A stretch of DNA of 64,000 nucleotides from Amyelois transitella (GCF_032362555.1 NC_083507.1:9551001-9615000), one strand, 5' to 3'. Shown: positions 1 through 13,422, counted from the stretch's first letter. Translations and numbers: made by a program. The notes: generated by a model not told the origin, from the sequence alone.

Positions 1-241
1 CAACCGACCAAGAAAGCGCCAATTTGTATTTTTAACAAAATCCATGAAAAATTTGAATGACTTAAATGAATAGAGCTTTATATAGCTGAAAGAGACATGA
101 AGTATATCCAGTCCATAAAATCGCGATCTATAAATAAACTCATATCAAGATGGTAACGTAACACTAAGTTTGTAAGAATGATAAATCTACATATTTGTCA
201 ACATTGAAAGAAAACGAATATTCAAAACCGGTTTGCTCTGA

Positions 242-736
242 ATGTCTAGTTCAGAGTTCGGAAAGTGGGACGAAAGTAGTCTGCACAGCTTTGTGGATGC
301 AGGGCGACCGCTGCAGCAACGGTGTTTGTTGACGAGTTGGTGGGCGGCTCAAGGGGCGCGGGCGGCGGCTCGACCGCGGCAGGTGCGCGCCGCGGCAGTT
401 CCGCGACTCTCGCCGCTCGGTCGCCACGTCCCGTTCCACAGACATGTAGCGCTAACTCGCGCGCGCCACCGCTGTGACTCGTGTGTTGTGTTCCAAACGG
501 ATAGTGACGAAACTCTCAAAGATATGGTGGTGCTAGAGGGCGGCGGCGCTCTTCTGGAGCCCGCGCTGGCGCTCGACGGAGCGGCCGCGGCTTGCCTTGA
601 GCGAGCTTATGCACAAGCGGATGTTTCACTTAAACTTTTACCCAAGCGGTACATAAACTTACACCAGTGGTTGTCGCCAGTTACCACCTCTGTCACAGCC
701 GCTGCTGCTGCTGGAAAAGATCTCAAACTACAAATA
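242..736 (+). CDS. candidate GC-rich first coding exon, product not recognised
   Basis: An open reading frame starts at ATG 242 in a GC-rich block and stays open to a good donor (ATA|GTAAGA) at 736/737, ending on a codon boundary (phase 0). A second in-frame ATG lies near 524. The predicted protein ends with ALDGAAAACLERAYAQADVS and then a LLPKRYINLHQWLSP stretch, which I do not recognise. The next plus-strand exon that clearly belongs to a gene is pumilio at 18648, which also begins at phase 0, so this could be an alternative first exon of pumilio joined over a 17.9-kb intron. It could equally be an exon of another gene, or partly 5' UTR. Composition and the donor support it; homology does not. 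Confidence 0.3.
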
Positions 737-1499
737 GTAAGATCTCTTTAATTGACTACTTTCTTTCATATGATCAAATTAACTTTTCTAAAAATCCTAT
801 TACTTGTTTTGGTTTGGAGCTAAGGTTTCGTATAAATCAAAAATTAACTAATGCTCCCATCAATATATAATAAATAGCAACGAAATGTAGGGGTTTCAGT
901 TGAAGGCACCTTAATAATGACAATAACCTTTTACCTACTATAAAAGATTTAAAAGACTGGCTAGTGCTTAAACATATTCAAAATTCTCTATAACAATAAC
1001 TCTTCAGCGGTGATCGAAACATTTTGTGAAGCGCTACAATTATTTTTGTATTCTTTGTAAGAATGCATTTCCACTATATCGTGTTATGCAAACCGTCAAC
1101 TGAAATTTATGATGAGAGAAATAAACAAAGAAGTATTTTAAAACATTCTTGGGTCGTATTATTTACATTAGCTTATGAAAACATATTTTTAGTTTCATAA
1201 TATAATTTGGATTTAAATTATTTTTCGTAGACGAAAGTTTTTAGAATAAATAGCTATAACAATCCGCAGTGTGATTAGGACTATTAAATTAATATTTAAA
1301 GATTTCCCCTAGTTAGTGGGAACTTTCATCGAAGTAGGAAAGTGGACAGGTTTTCAATACCCCTAAAACGGGTAAAGCTAAGCTAATTCATGTTATGTTT
1401 CAAAATGAATAATGATTTCAATGATTACCTATGTCAAAACAGATTTACCTGTAGGACTAGCTGGAACGAGTTAAAGTACAATTCTTTAGAAATATGTAC

Positions 1500-1726
1500 A
1501 TACGTATGGTCACGTCTATATCCCTTGCGGGGTAGATAGAGCCAACAGTCTTGAAAAAACTGAATGGCCACGTTCAGCTATTTGGCTTAATGATAGAATT
1601 AAGATTCAAATAGTGACAGGTTGCAAACCCATTGCCTAAAAAAGAATCCCAAAGTAAGCCCATCCCTTAGTCGCCTTTTACGACATCCATGGGAACATGG
1701 GATTGGTGCCGGGAACCACACGACAC
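1500..1726 (+). repeat. family A interspersed repeat, copy 1
   Basis: Roughly 230-bp element running from CACGTCTATATCCCTTGC to GGGAACCACACGACAC. Further copies lie at 7617-7838, 24118-24372, 30692-30944 and 35222-35436, with fragments at 33117-33246, 38557-38592, 39688-39735, 46980-47170 and 57358-57490. It has no coding capacity and resembles an abundant lepidopteran repeat. I cannot name its class from sequence alone. Confidence 0.8.
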
Positions 1727-1950
1727 AGAAATATGTAGTTGATATATTTTTGATTAGTCAGCAACAAAACGGCAGAAGCTATTTTACCAATATTATTTTT
1801 TTATTTGCAATGTTAGTCTTAAAATAATTATTATGTACAAAATTTCATATACCTAATAAGCTATTCATTTGCGATTTATTTCTACATCAGATTTATCACA
1901 ATACAGCAGTTCATGCAATAAAAAATATTAAGTTTATTTTTTTCTGAAAA

Positions 1951-1999
1951 CAATTAGAAGGCCAGTATGTATCTCTATCACATACTGGCCTTCTAATTG
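1951..1999. repeat. perfect 20-bp hairpin
   Basis: Arms 1951-1970 and 1980-1999 are exact reverse complements around a 9-nt loop (ATCTCTATC). The next bases begin a GTTAGTCAGTTAGTTAGTTC mini-repeat. It matches none of the other repeats here and no microRNA I know. Confidence 0.75.
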
Positions 2000-4900
2000 G
2001 TTTCTTCGTTAGTCAGTTAGTTAGTTCGTTAATCATCGAAACTCATTATATCATTTGAACATGAAAACCAAACTATTAACGTTGTCTGAATTCTTGCTGA
2101 TATCAGGTGAATTTAGTAGAAATTGAATAAAATCAAGCGATTTCAACTTCCCTCAAGATCTAGCACTAACCGTAGTTGTGGCTATGCTTTGATAGTCTTG
2201 GTAAAAACATCGAAAAGCCTAAATCTTCCCCATCAATTACTTTGATTCCGGAAATGTCATGAAAATGTGGAATTTGAAAATTTTGTGAAATTAAATACAA
2301 TCGACATCCAAACATCAATTTAAAAAATTCAATAAGTAATTTATTCATGAATATTCCAAAATGTCTATTGAGATGTAAGACTGTACAATGTATACCGTGT
2401 TTCATAAAGAAAATTCTTGGTGGCTAGTCCGCAATTTTGTCCTAGGTATACTTAACTATCTCTTATTATTTATATATTTACGTACATCAAGGAAAATAAG
2501 AATAAAACTTAAAGAGAAATTCAGTACAAAGGCTTATTATTTATTTTTATTGTACACTCTCATTTATTGACCCTTAACAAAAGGTTAAATTTAATGCTAA
2601 TGCATTATCTACTTCATCTTTGGGATTATGCGGAGGTAGGTGTAGTCGAAGGTGAACTAGTGTGCTTCTTCATCCAACTCTGTTTTTATATGGGCAAGTA
2701 ATAGCCGCAGCTTTCTTTAAAATATAAATAAACAATACAGATAATCCTTACAGATTTTAAGACCTCAGTCCTAAATACGCTGAAAATACAAGTTATTGAA
2801 AACTAAGTTTCTAAGATTTTACATTCAAAGTTAATTAGTTCCTTGAGTTTAACCTTTTCATTAAGAAAGTAATTTTCCGTAGTCTTGGGGTGTTTGAGAG
2901 TGTATAGAAAATTCCCAACGGTCAGGGTTTACGGTAGATGTACCCGCGATTGCAAGTTGTCCGCCTTTTACACGTTCGTAGTCCGTGCGGCAGTGGCGGC
3001 TACGGTCGTGGGTGCACCGTATCATTCCGCCCCATCTCGCTGCATTCATCGTTTTCCCCGGAAAAGCGCTAAAATGTAGAGATATTCCTTACAGCGACCT
3101 CACCTAGCTTTTTGAGAGTTTGCGAACGCCGGCTAAAAGTTGCATTACTCAAATTGAATCCAGCCTTTTGTATTTCTAGTTTATTCATACTGAAATCCTA
3201 AAGCATATAGTAGGTCCATGCAGCATTTAATAAATGAACAGCCCTCTTCTATTCAGGTCTAGGTGTTACAATAATACTGATTACTAAAAGTGGTCTAGTT
3301 CCTGTGATGCCGCTTAGATATTTAGGTCTGTCGGCGTGCGTGCACCCGGCTCGCTTGCCGCAGAGCTCGTTTATTTGCGACTTCCTAGCTCTTTTGTTAC
3401 ACTCTGTCGCCTCTGTCTGCTTTGAAAAATTGTAATGCAGCGGTTTTGTAGTACCGAGTGGTTGCGATTGTGCTTGCTTACCATACTTACTAGATGACAT
3501 AACTATCGCAATATATTACTAAAATTGTGAATAAACTATAACACCGGGATATGTATTTCATGCATTGCTCTAGTTAAGTCTACTTTCTAATGTTTTCCTT
3601 TAAAAGTGTTATTATTTTTTGGTGACAAGTGAAACCTTTTTCCACAAAAATCACTTGGTATTCGTACTTCGTATTTGACTTGTAAGAAAGGTATCAATTT
3701 TATACTTAACTTAATTTTATACTTAACTCAAGTACTTTAACTTTTTAGGTAATACTAAGAAAATTTTGGTAAAAAGGTGAAACAGCTTATGTATGAACCA
3801 CTCAAACTATTTGTTCGTTGATTGTACATAAAACAAAACCCTTTGTTGTTTTACTTTTGACACATTTCCCATAACTTTTTGCATTAACATATGCCGCACG
3901 TCGTATGCAATGTATTTAGTTGGCTTGGCAAGTGGCGCGTGTACATAAGCACAAAGACGAAGGTAAAGCGACGGCGAGGGTGGAGCGTACGAGCTGCGGA
4001 ATACATTAGCCGGCACCGCCGGTGTCGGCGTCGGAACGCTGTAATATATTTCACTGGCGGTCATTTTCGACAATTAACCACATAAAATAAGTGAAATTAT
4101 GCATGCGGCCGACGACGGCGTATATCACGTCCAGTTACGGGGCACGATACCTACCTAACTAGAACATTCATTATTCAAAGAAATGTTTCGCTCCACCATG
4201 CGGCGTCCGGAAGCGAGGGCTCTGTTCATGTGATTGATGGTAGCTCTTTATTTTTTACTCGTTCTTTTTCCCATTATGCAATGTTTGCACATTCCATAAT
4301 TCATATTCACAAGACAATTGAAATGTTAATTAAGGGGCTTGATCACTATTGAAATGTACAATAGTATGCTTATCATTAACCAATCAAGACGACATTTTAA
4401 TTTTCTACGTATAATCTTGTCCTTTATGAAAAAGGAAAGATTTTAGGGTCAGAAATAGGTACGTAAACTTTATTGGTTTAATGTTTTTGTCTATTTTTAA
4501 ACCAATTAGTTATCATAACAAAAATTTGCTACGAACAAATCTTATTCGATTGAAAGGAAAAAGGTGGATTACATATATTTAAAAAGTAAAATTGTATTGA
4601 AATCGGTTCGAGCAACTGCTAAATTCATTTTTATTCTGAAAACACCGTTATGTTTTCTCTATCTGATTTCATAAAGATATTATATTGCAGTATGTATTTG
4701 AACTTGCACACTGATTAATTATTGCCTGTCTACCTTTACACCTATCCCACACGACAGCTACATAGCTACCTGAAACGATTTTCGTGAGCGTTAGCTCCGC
4801 TCGGAGCCTCGGACCTTAAACGTCGGATTCATTTTCTCTTGCAATTTCCTACAATTTCCGGCCTGCATTTGCGTATACTGATGTGTTTGAAAATAATTTT

Positions 4901-6320
4901 CATTTATCTTATGCGTAAAACTGTTTTTACTCTGCTTTAAAAACTGAACCTGTTTTAACCGTAGCTGTTATTTTTATTACTACCTGAAAACATGCATGTT
5001 TTATAGGCTCATTGAGAAATATAGTTTTACCTGGCAAAACATTTATTCAAATCCGAAATATGTTTTGTAAAATAGAATACTACTACTATGAAATTAATAT
5101 ATAATTTCATTATTTTGCAAATTAAATGGTTGCTTCTGTTTTAATTGACAGTACGAATTGAATACCGTACTCAAGTTCAAGACCTCGAGATCAACGTCCT
5201 GCAGGCTGCGGCTTGCCGGCGGCGACTCTTGCGCAACCTCTAGAGGCGGTCGATACGCTTGCACGCGTCTGCCACGCGAGCCTTCGCCGCCTTACCTTAT
5301 TATCAGATGTGCAATTATACTCGCTAAATAGCAATCTAACGTTATTCTACCTCTACTACTCGGGGCAACCTGACAAATTTTTCCTTAATTTTTTTTTTAT
5401 TCACTGTCGGACGATGCTTCCATCCTTTAATGAACTTTCTCTCCATTCGAACGTAAACGTAAAGATTAATAAGCTTGTAAAATAACCGGTAATGAAAATA
5501 ACAAATCACACTCATTGTCTGATTGTTTTATATTCTGGCGCGTATGACCCACTTAATTTACTAATAATATTTTTTAGTGCTTCTGTCGCGAAAGAATTGT
5601 TAAATTGCATTTATTAACAATCCATATGTATGTCACTCAATTGTAGTAGATTTGCCCTAATATAATCGCATTACTCATCTATTGCTTGTTGCTATCATCA
5701 TTATTGTACTGGTCTTCGATGACATAATGATGTATCAATATAGATTAACGAACGATTGCTCTATTAAATTTGCAATGGTTGCCAGTACGTGTATAGAGTG
5801 CATCTGACAGTCTACTGATTGACATGTTGCCAGGGTTGACGATTGCTGGACCAATTACCCGATATATACATATGTCCGTTCCTGCGGGCATCACCTTGAG
5901 GTGTGCGTGAATCAGCAGACTGCCCGCTCACCGGCGTGACGGTGGCAATTCAAGAATAGCGGCCGGTCTATTTAGAAGTCCTCTTCGTTTGTTTGCCAGC
6001 GAAATGTGTCATTGTTAACTAATTTAAGTAACAGCCACTGCCAGCTGTTACGACACCGGAGTATTAGCAACGGTCCTCAGGCGGTCACCGATACCTGTAA
6101 TCAATTTTGTTGGGCCCGATCTTGCCCATCGGTACTTATGTGTGTAGGTGCTATAACAGTTTCGTGGATCTATGTTGCTAATGTATCCCCAACATTCTCG
6201 TTCTTACGACCGGAATGATTCATGAGCCCTAGAAAACAGTAAATTCGTGTCTTTTTGTTTTTATTACCTTCTCGTAAGGTCCAAATGTGGATGTATTCGT
6301 TTTACCAATATTAAGGACAG

Positions 6321-6346
6321 AAAGATTGTATTTAAATACAATCTTT
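6321..6346. repeat. perfect 26-bp palindrome
   Basis: The two halves, AAAGATTGTATTT and AAATACAATCTTT, are exact reverse complements with no loop. Confidence 0.8.
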
Positions 6347-7032
6347 TTAACGTACGTGATAACGTAGCATGATTTTATGAAAATACTTTATCACTTCACC
6401 TGTAATAAGTAATGATAATTCTTTTCCTTCTCCATGTAAATAAGCAATTTGTATGCACAGGACTTTACTAACCGTAACGAGCTCAATAATGAAACTCTTT
6501 TAATTTTTAGTGGGGTGGTGTGGGGTTCGTGTAATTATTAATTAATATGAATACGGGCGGCGCTGTCATGCCGATAGCCCGCGACATTATCGTTTGAGAG
6601 TTACGTAAACATCAGAATGTAAAACACGATATCGTTTAGTCGGTTAATTAATTGCCGTGACCGGGGCCCGGGAAGCCGGGACGGGCCCGGAGTCGGCGCG
6701 GTCGTCGCGAGCTCGTTATGAAGTAATGAGTGCGACCGCTGCACAGCCACTGCACAAGTTGTTCTGCTTCCGCCGCTGCTGTTACTGCGCCTACTTCCAT
6801 TTTCATTGTTGTCACGAAAGCTTTACAAGTTTAATTAACTCGATCGTCTACGATTATGTTCCAGTTATTTTCAGGGGGCCCCATTTTATATGTCTTTTAC
6901 GAGCAATATATATTTACACACGTCTGAAAGTCATAAATAAATTATATATGCGGTTAAGGTGAATGTCAGCCGTAAAATGTAAAAATTCATGACATAAGGC
7001 TACAACATATCCCCGAGGTATCAATTCTGAAT

Positions 7033-7133
7033 GTCAAACAGTGTCTTAGTTTAATAAACTAAGACACTGTTTGACTAGTAATATAAAACTATATTAAGTA
7101 TAAATTATACTTAATATAGTTTTATATTACTAG
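7033..7133. repeat. two abutting perfect hairpins
   Basis: Hairpin 1 has arms 7033-7052 and 7056-7075 (20 bp, loop AAT). Hairpin 2 has arms 7075-7102 and 7106-7133 (28 bp, loop AAT). Both arm pairs are exact, and the two hairpins share the base at 7075. The tiny loops give extruding cruciforms. This looks like a recent palindromic insertion or MITE remnant, not a microRNA. Confidence 0.8.
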
Positions 7134-7616
7134 CACTAGTCCCAGATAAGGAACAGTATAATTTTTTACGTTATACAGAAATAAATTAGCTAAATACCTA
7201 ACTAATGTACAAACCAGGATTGGATGGATGTGTTTATTGTAGTAGTTCTCACTGTGCCTGAATGTTTTACCCATAAGTAACGCGTACAATAAGAAGTGCT
7301 AATATATAAATAATTTCTATAGCACATTATTTTTATTTGCATATTTCAAAGAAGGACGGAGTTTAAGGTTAAGATTCAAGCTTGTATGACGTGTAGAACC
7401 AATTTAGTTCTGCTCTCGGGTTTATTGGGGTCTTGTGATTGAGGTAACCGACGAGGAGACGTGTCACTTGATTTAATTAAGAGCCGTTTTACCGCCCGTT
7501 CCTTCGAGGTAACGCTTCATACCGTACGGCGTCGTAGCTAGTTAATTTCAAGCAGAGTAATTTCGCAAGATTTATTTCAATATTGAACCCATAAATATGT
7601 ACTACGTGTACGTTTA

Positions 7617-7838
7617 TGCCGTGTGGTTCCCCGCACCAATAAAAAAAAGGAATAGGACCCCTCCATCTCTTTCCCATGGATGTCGTAAAAGCTACTAAGG
7701 TAAAGGCTTATAAACTTGGGATTCTTCTTTTAAGGCGATGAGCTAGCAACCTGTCACTAATCTAAAATCTCAATTCTGTCATCAAGACAAATAGTCTACC
7801 CCACAAGGGATATAGACGTGATTATATATATTTATGAA
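7617..7838 (-). repeat. family A repeat, copy 2
   Basis: Reverse-oriented copy that begins GCCGTGTGGTTCCCCGCACC and ends at GGGATATAGACGTG. The segment carrying GACTGTTGGCTCTGTC in other copies is deleted. Confidence 0.8.
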
Positions 7839-10621
7839 TGTAATATGTACTACTTACCCCGCTTACGCTTTTACAAGTTACACATTAAAATTTCCAACAA
7901 TTTAAACTTAAACAAAACGTTTAACCTAAAAGAGTCACATAATCTTTGTTTTCATTAGACTTATTTTTGCTTTTCAATCGTCTGGCAGATTGGAGTAAAA
8001 TCTAAGTACTATGAAAGTTTCACTTCTTTATAATTATCTCTTGAAGGTTGTTTATGGCTAACAAGACTTTCTTTCCGTCGGAGCAAAAAGATTAAAAGGA
8101 CTTGCAAAAGGTTGGAAACCTTTTAAATCCGCTAGTGATTGCATCGTTTAGCCGAGATAGTCGTCATATTTCAACGTGCAACCTCCTACTTGGAATTTAA
8201 CAAATAGACTTTCATTTGTTAGATCTGTTGCCAACCTTCTGTTCGCGCCCCTTTTTCTATCTCAGGTTATCCTAGATTTTTCGTTGGTAATTGTTATTGT
8301 TGTGAGATTTGGTTTTAACCTTAATATTTATACAACCGAGTTATACAAGTAACTTGATAAGTGTTAGTCCTGTTTATATGTATACTCAGTATTGCACCAG
8401 GATCTGCTAGTTCCCTTAGAGAAATTGTGTAAAAGCATTACAAAGGAGGAGAAATGGTTCTTTCATTTACGAAAATTGAAAAGTACATTAAACAATTTTA
8501 AAACTTTCATAATTTATTACAAATAGCTTATGCATAAACATTATTTAGGCATTCTGTCCGTCTTGTCTAAGTTTAGAGTTGATTTTGATGTACTTTTTAT
8601 AATACTTCCTAAAGTAATTTGTACGAAAAAAATATCTGACGATAATTAGCTCCAGATTTTTTGAATTTTCACCGGCTTCTAATGCGCTACTCGTGTCGGC
8701 CGTCATCACGCGTCGCGGAAGAAGTTCGTTATTAATTCACCACCTCTCTTCTTGCTCACTTATGTAGGTACGTTCAGTGCCCGAAAGCGAAGCATCTTTT
8801 TATAGGTTTGAGTTTATGGAATTTGCGCAAGTGACTGTTTTTTGGCATGTTGTTTATTTCTTTCTTTGTAGCTTTGTTTCGCGAAGAACTAACATTTAAA
8901 CATTCTTAGTGATTACGGTATGACAATCGGCAATCACATTGCACCTAAAAAGCGTCCACGCGATGTTGATTGTGACATTGTCTGGTGCGGGTGGGCGCCG
9001 CGGCGAGCGAAGGGCGAAGCGCATCGCGGCTGCCACCCGCATTTGTGATGCAAATTGTTGCGCTCGCCGCATCGCGCCCCGCCGCGCCTCTATGCTTTGC
9101 GCCTTACCTGCTGCAACCACCGTAATTATTATGAAAAATATTCATTTGTCCGTTTCTACAACTTCATTAACATGAAGCACCTTTATTGTTGTGCAGACAA
9201 ACATAAACTCTGTTTCGACATTTTATAATATCGTTTGAAATACTTCGTGTAAACCGATACGTCGACGCCGTTAGCTGTAATAGTGGGAATTCAATAGCTA
9301 ACTGTACCTGGTGCAAGAAGTCTGTGTGAAGTTTCATGAGAACTTAGAATCGCTCTGTATAAGACGGAACGTTATCATATTTCAAACGATTTCGCAAAAC
9401 GAATAAATAAGAACGAAGGCAAGAAGCGTGCGGTGAAACCGAGTCAAAGCGTGGGTATTAGAAACGCTCCGATTACCACGTCGAGACGAGGAACCCGCAG
9501 CCCGGCTGTGCCTCCGCGGGGCGTCATTTTGTATTGTAAATTCGCACTTCTTATAGGACTGCAAGTTGTTTGCTTTCAGTAAATCATTTATCTTCATTAT
9601 TTCTTTCCTTCATTACTTTAACAAAGAAAACGGTAGTCTTTCTTTGTAGTAAGCATATTAAAATATTCCTGGTGTAATGTTACTTATACTTAGCAATTTA
9701 TAATGTTATCAATGTGTTAAACGTACATGATCTTATCTTTATATATGTTTGGTTTAAGTTAAGCAAAATACTTAAGCATAGGTATTTCGTTTTAAGCCTA
9801 CCTCATGGATCTATTATTTAAATTTGAATCACATATCAGCATAATTACAGACTGATTATATTCTTAAAGATTCCTCGAGCTCAAATTTGTTAGGTTTTTT
9901 CGTTTTGGCAGTTTGATAAATGATCAATTTTGAATTAACAATCTATAACAATGCAGGTATAGTTTTTGTCGGGATCAAATTCATTCGCTAATGTTAAGTT
10001 TAGCTACAAGTAAAGAAAGGTGATGTGTCAATGTCGCAGGCACGGTCACCGGTACCGCTGCCGGCTTGACCGCGTTCCACTAACGGTATCCACTCAGAAG
10101 TATTTCTCTGGCACACTTCGTGCGTACATTCACCTCGGCCATCTTGCTGTCTCCACACTAAAACAACACTATCCCTCGCAAGTCGTGAATCCTATACAAC
10201 ACTACCGCATACTTCGACAAACGCAGACCTGAGTAACGCAGGAGTCATTACCATAAACAGTTTCTAGGGCTGCGTTTAATTTAAATCACGTCAATGACTA
10301 ACATTTTCTTTGTGTCGAAGTAAATATTTTACTAAGATCTCTGATTGAATTCGCAACCTCTTTGTTTGCCGCCCAGATTGAACATTAATTTGTTTCTAAT
10401 TTTTAATGTCGTATGGGCATTACAAGTAATAGTCATCCGTTCCCCCCGAAAGCATACTATGCTATGTTGTTCCAGAATTCGGGGTCTCTCTAAACCACTG
10501 CTCTAGCGAGATTTTTTTTACAGCATTAGTAATTTTTTTTTTATAATTAATATAATAAAATACGAAGGAAACATGTCCTGATGTAAACGACATAAACGAG
10601 CCATTCTTCCGATACACACAT

Positions 10622-10740
10622 GAGAATATAATGATTGTTTTACATCTATACATGTTAATGTATAAATGATATGTAAACTAATCTGACTAATAAATATATA
10701 CATTAACATGTATAGATGTAAACTAATCATTATATTCTTA
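10622..10740. repeat. long imperfect inverted repeat
   Basis: Arms of about 43 bp (10622-10664 and 10697-10740) with few mismatches flank a 32-nt spacer. The whole segment is AT-rich and folds as one hairpin, consistent with a MITE. Confidence 0.7.
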
Positions 10741-11385
10741 TATGTAACGCTTGCTGTTCATATCGTCACAAAAATTATTTTTTTGCAATTATTCTATAGC
10801 GTCAATGTAATCGTATCTATTCACCTTTTCAGCATGGATCCTTGATCAAATTATTTGTAGTTTTCAGATACTCTTCTTCGTTGTATAATAAGCTCTACAG
10901 TTTTGTCACAAAAGCAAAGAGTTTTTTTTATTGTGAATCTTCCAAAGATAATGTAATTTTAGTTTCTATAAATAAAATTAATGTTATGTAAATTGTCTCA
11001 CAAAGTTGTGAAACTTAAAAAAGAAACTGTACTTAATGAATTCGGATCAAAATACCGTTAGAGTTCGACGCTCCGCTCTCGGTTGTTAAGTAAAAGCTTA
11101 CAGTTTCTACAAAAAAAGACGCATTTTGTTTGTGACACAGAACTTACACGCAATTTCTTGCGAAATATTAATTAAAAAACCCGGAAGTTATACTTTAGGA
11201 AACATGTAAAACGGTCTACCTGATAGAATTTAGACCAATACATTTTCAACTGCTACAAATCGATTTTTTTTTAAACAAAACAAAGAGACCGATCACTTTC
11301 ACCATGTTATAATGAAACCTCTTATACAGTCTCTGTATGAACGTTGGTAGTGTGTCACGAACTTGATTTCGACGTTACTTAGATA

Positions 11386-11440
11386 CATACATACGTAAAA
11401 TCATGCCTCTTTCCCGGAGGGGTAGGGGTTGTCTTCCATA
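11386..11440 (+). repeat. family E repeat fragment
   Basis: A CATACATACGTAAAATCATG lead is followed by CCTCTTTCCCGGAGGGGTAG. The fuller copy is at 22688-22872 and a further fragment is near 36020-36100. Confidence 0.7.
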
Positions 11441-12670
11441 TTATTATACAGAATCTACAAGTATTTTTTTAAATCAAAGTACAAATAAACTACATATAGA
11501 CCACTTTTTGGATTATCTAGGCATAATGCAAAAAGTGATAGAAATTTTAAGAAGGCCTGCACCATAATGTTGTCTGTTTCTGGGATCTAACTAAAACAAA
11601 ACTGACTACAGTTCTATAATTATTAAGTTTTCTATGCTACAACTACTATTACTATTTTGACAATCATTTTCTCGACATTGTGTTAATGTAGACTGATTAG
11701 CTTAGATAAATTACAATTTGTTTGGCAGATTGTTTATTTGTTTTGAAATAAAACGTCCGTAATGAGGTTTATCGGTCTTTTAATAAAAGTTCACAAAATA
11801 TGATAAGAAGAATTAAGGAAGCTATTTCGCTATCCCTCTACCACGTCAAGCAGCATAATTAGATTGACTTTGCTTGTTCTCCTTTCGTTTATTTTCTGAA
11901 AATGAACTTGCGATGTTAATATCGCAGGAAAATTGTTTTTATTTCTCGTCAAAACCATTTTCTTTGCTTCCCTTCCTTACTCCAAAATAGTTAGCATATG
12001 ATATCAAGTTAATTGTATGTGTCTAGTACCAGTTAATACCGTCGTATCTCGAATTAGTTTATGTATGTATACGTACTTTGCGAAGGTAATATAGTTGGCA
12101 GTAAACGCCTTAGGGTCGTTGTGTTAGGGGTCCAGTTAGCGCAAAATTGGAGCGGAGGTACGAACCTGGCCCTAACGTGCCACTTCATTACGCAGCTTCG
12201 TTACCCACGCGTCTTGTGTCTATACTTCTTGTACTATGACAAAAATAATTTTATATATGATCATAATCTTGCTTTTAGGGGAAGTAACTATAGGATCTAC
12301 CGGTATATTCTCAGTGGTTTTGCTTTTCAATCTCTAAATATGTCTGGACTGGAACGACTCCTGTTTGTAATATCGTTAGCAATATTTCTTTTTCTTCCCA
12401 AATTGCTCGAAATTAAAACGTATAAAAGTTGAATTATTGGTTTTGGGAGAATTACTCCCTTTGCGACCGTGCACTGTAACGGGCGGGGTCCTTGCGTGCG
12501 TGTTATTGCTTTGTTCGCATTGCCTCGTAATATATTCACATTTTCACCACCTTCGCATCTTTAATGATTTGTTTCCTTTTTTGTTTACCGAGCTACCACG
12601 ATAGCTAAAGTATTTTATACCAGCTTAATACACTGGTTTTTTCATAAAAACATATGCGGTCACACATGTC

Positions 12671-13422
12671 TAGGGTTGTAAAATTACGTAATTTTACTGA
12701 AATCATCGGTAAAATACGCGTATTTTATGGTAATTTATATATATTACGGTAAAATTACGAGTGACTTTTTTTTTTACCTCCAAGCTTACGACATTTAGAA
12801 TTTAATTTGTTTAATTCACCGCGACCATAAATTTGCAAAATCATTATCCGACAACTACAATCCTGTTGTAATGGATATGTTTGATTTTGACACCGAATAC
12901 CAAGAATCAGACGCAGAAGATGTAACAGCAGATCCACTTAGATTTTAAGTTTTTTATTTATTTTATGATTGAATACTAAAATAATAGATAATATAAATAA
13001 GAATAATTATAATGAAGACGTAAAATCTAACGCAGACAATACAACATAAAATGATAATTTATTTATAAAAAACGATTTTTTGAACTTAACATAAAGAATA
13101 AAAAAAGAATTTTGTTTTTATAATTAATCATTATTATGTTTATTGAATTAATCATTCTCACATTTGACATATTTTATTATTTTCGAATAAAAACTGCTTG
13201 TATTTCCGTAAAATTTCATTCAAATCTATTAATCTGCAACAGAGTAAACAAGTAAGCAAGCCAATATATACAATTCTGTATTTTAAAGTTTTGCGAACGT
13301 AAGTACGTTTAAAACATTTCTTACCAAATTTTACCGTATTTTACCGTAAAATACCAAAAATTACGTCGTATATCGTTTTTTACCGAATTTTACCAGGGTA
13401 AAATTACCGATTTACATCCCTA
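12671..13422. mobile_element. non-autonomous hAT-type transposon with 8-bp target duplication
   Basis: CACATGTC occurs at 12663-12670 and again at 13423-13430, exactly flanking a 752-bp element. The element begins TAGGGTTGTAAA and ends TTTACATCCCTA, so the termini are imperfect inverted repeats (TAGGG...CCCTA). An 8-bp duplication with short TAGGG/CAGGG-type ends is typical of hAT elements. Subterminal regions are dense with TTTTACCGTAATTTT-like motifs in both orientations, probably transposase-binding repeats. Inside is a short acidic reading-frame remnant (DFDTEYQESDAEDVTADPL near 12880-12945) but no transposase, so mobility would depend on another copy. Confidence 0.85.

Larger units (their letters stand above)
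2000..12662. other. gene-poor AT-rich stretch
   Basis: No reading frame with recognisable protein similarity was found on either strand. GC-rich patches near 2.9-3.1, 3.9-4.1, 5.16-5.30, 6.65-6.80, 8.95-9.12 and 9.4-9.53 kb could be unrecognised exons or conserved noncoding DNA, but none shows a convincing product. The stretch also contains the hairpins and repeat copies listed separately. If 242-736 belongs to pumilio, this is intron. Confidence 0.5.

Noticed and set aside
7132..7150. miR-92-like sequence (GCACTAGTCCCAG)
   Set aside because: Matches only the middle of miR-92, lacks the seed, and is part of a palindrome flank.
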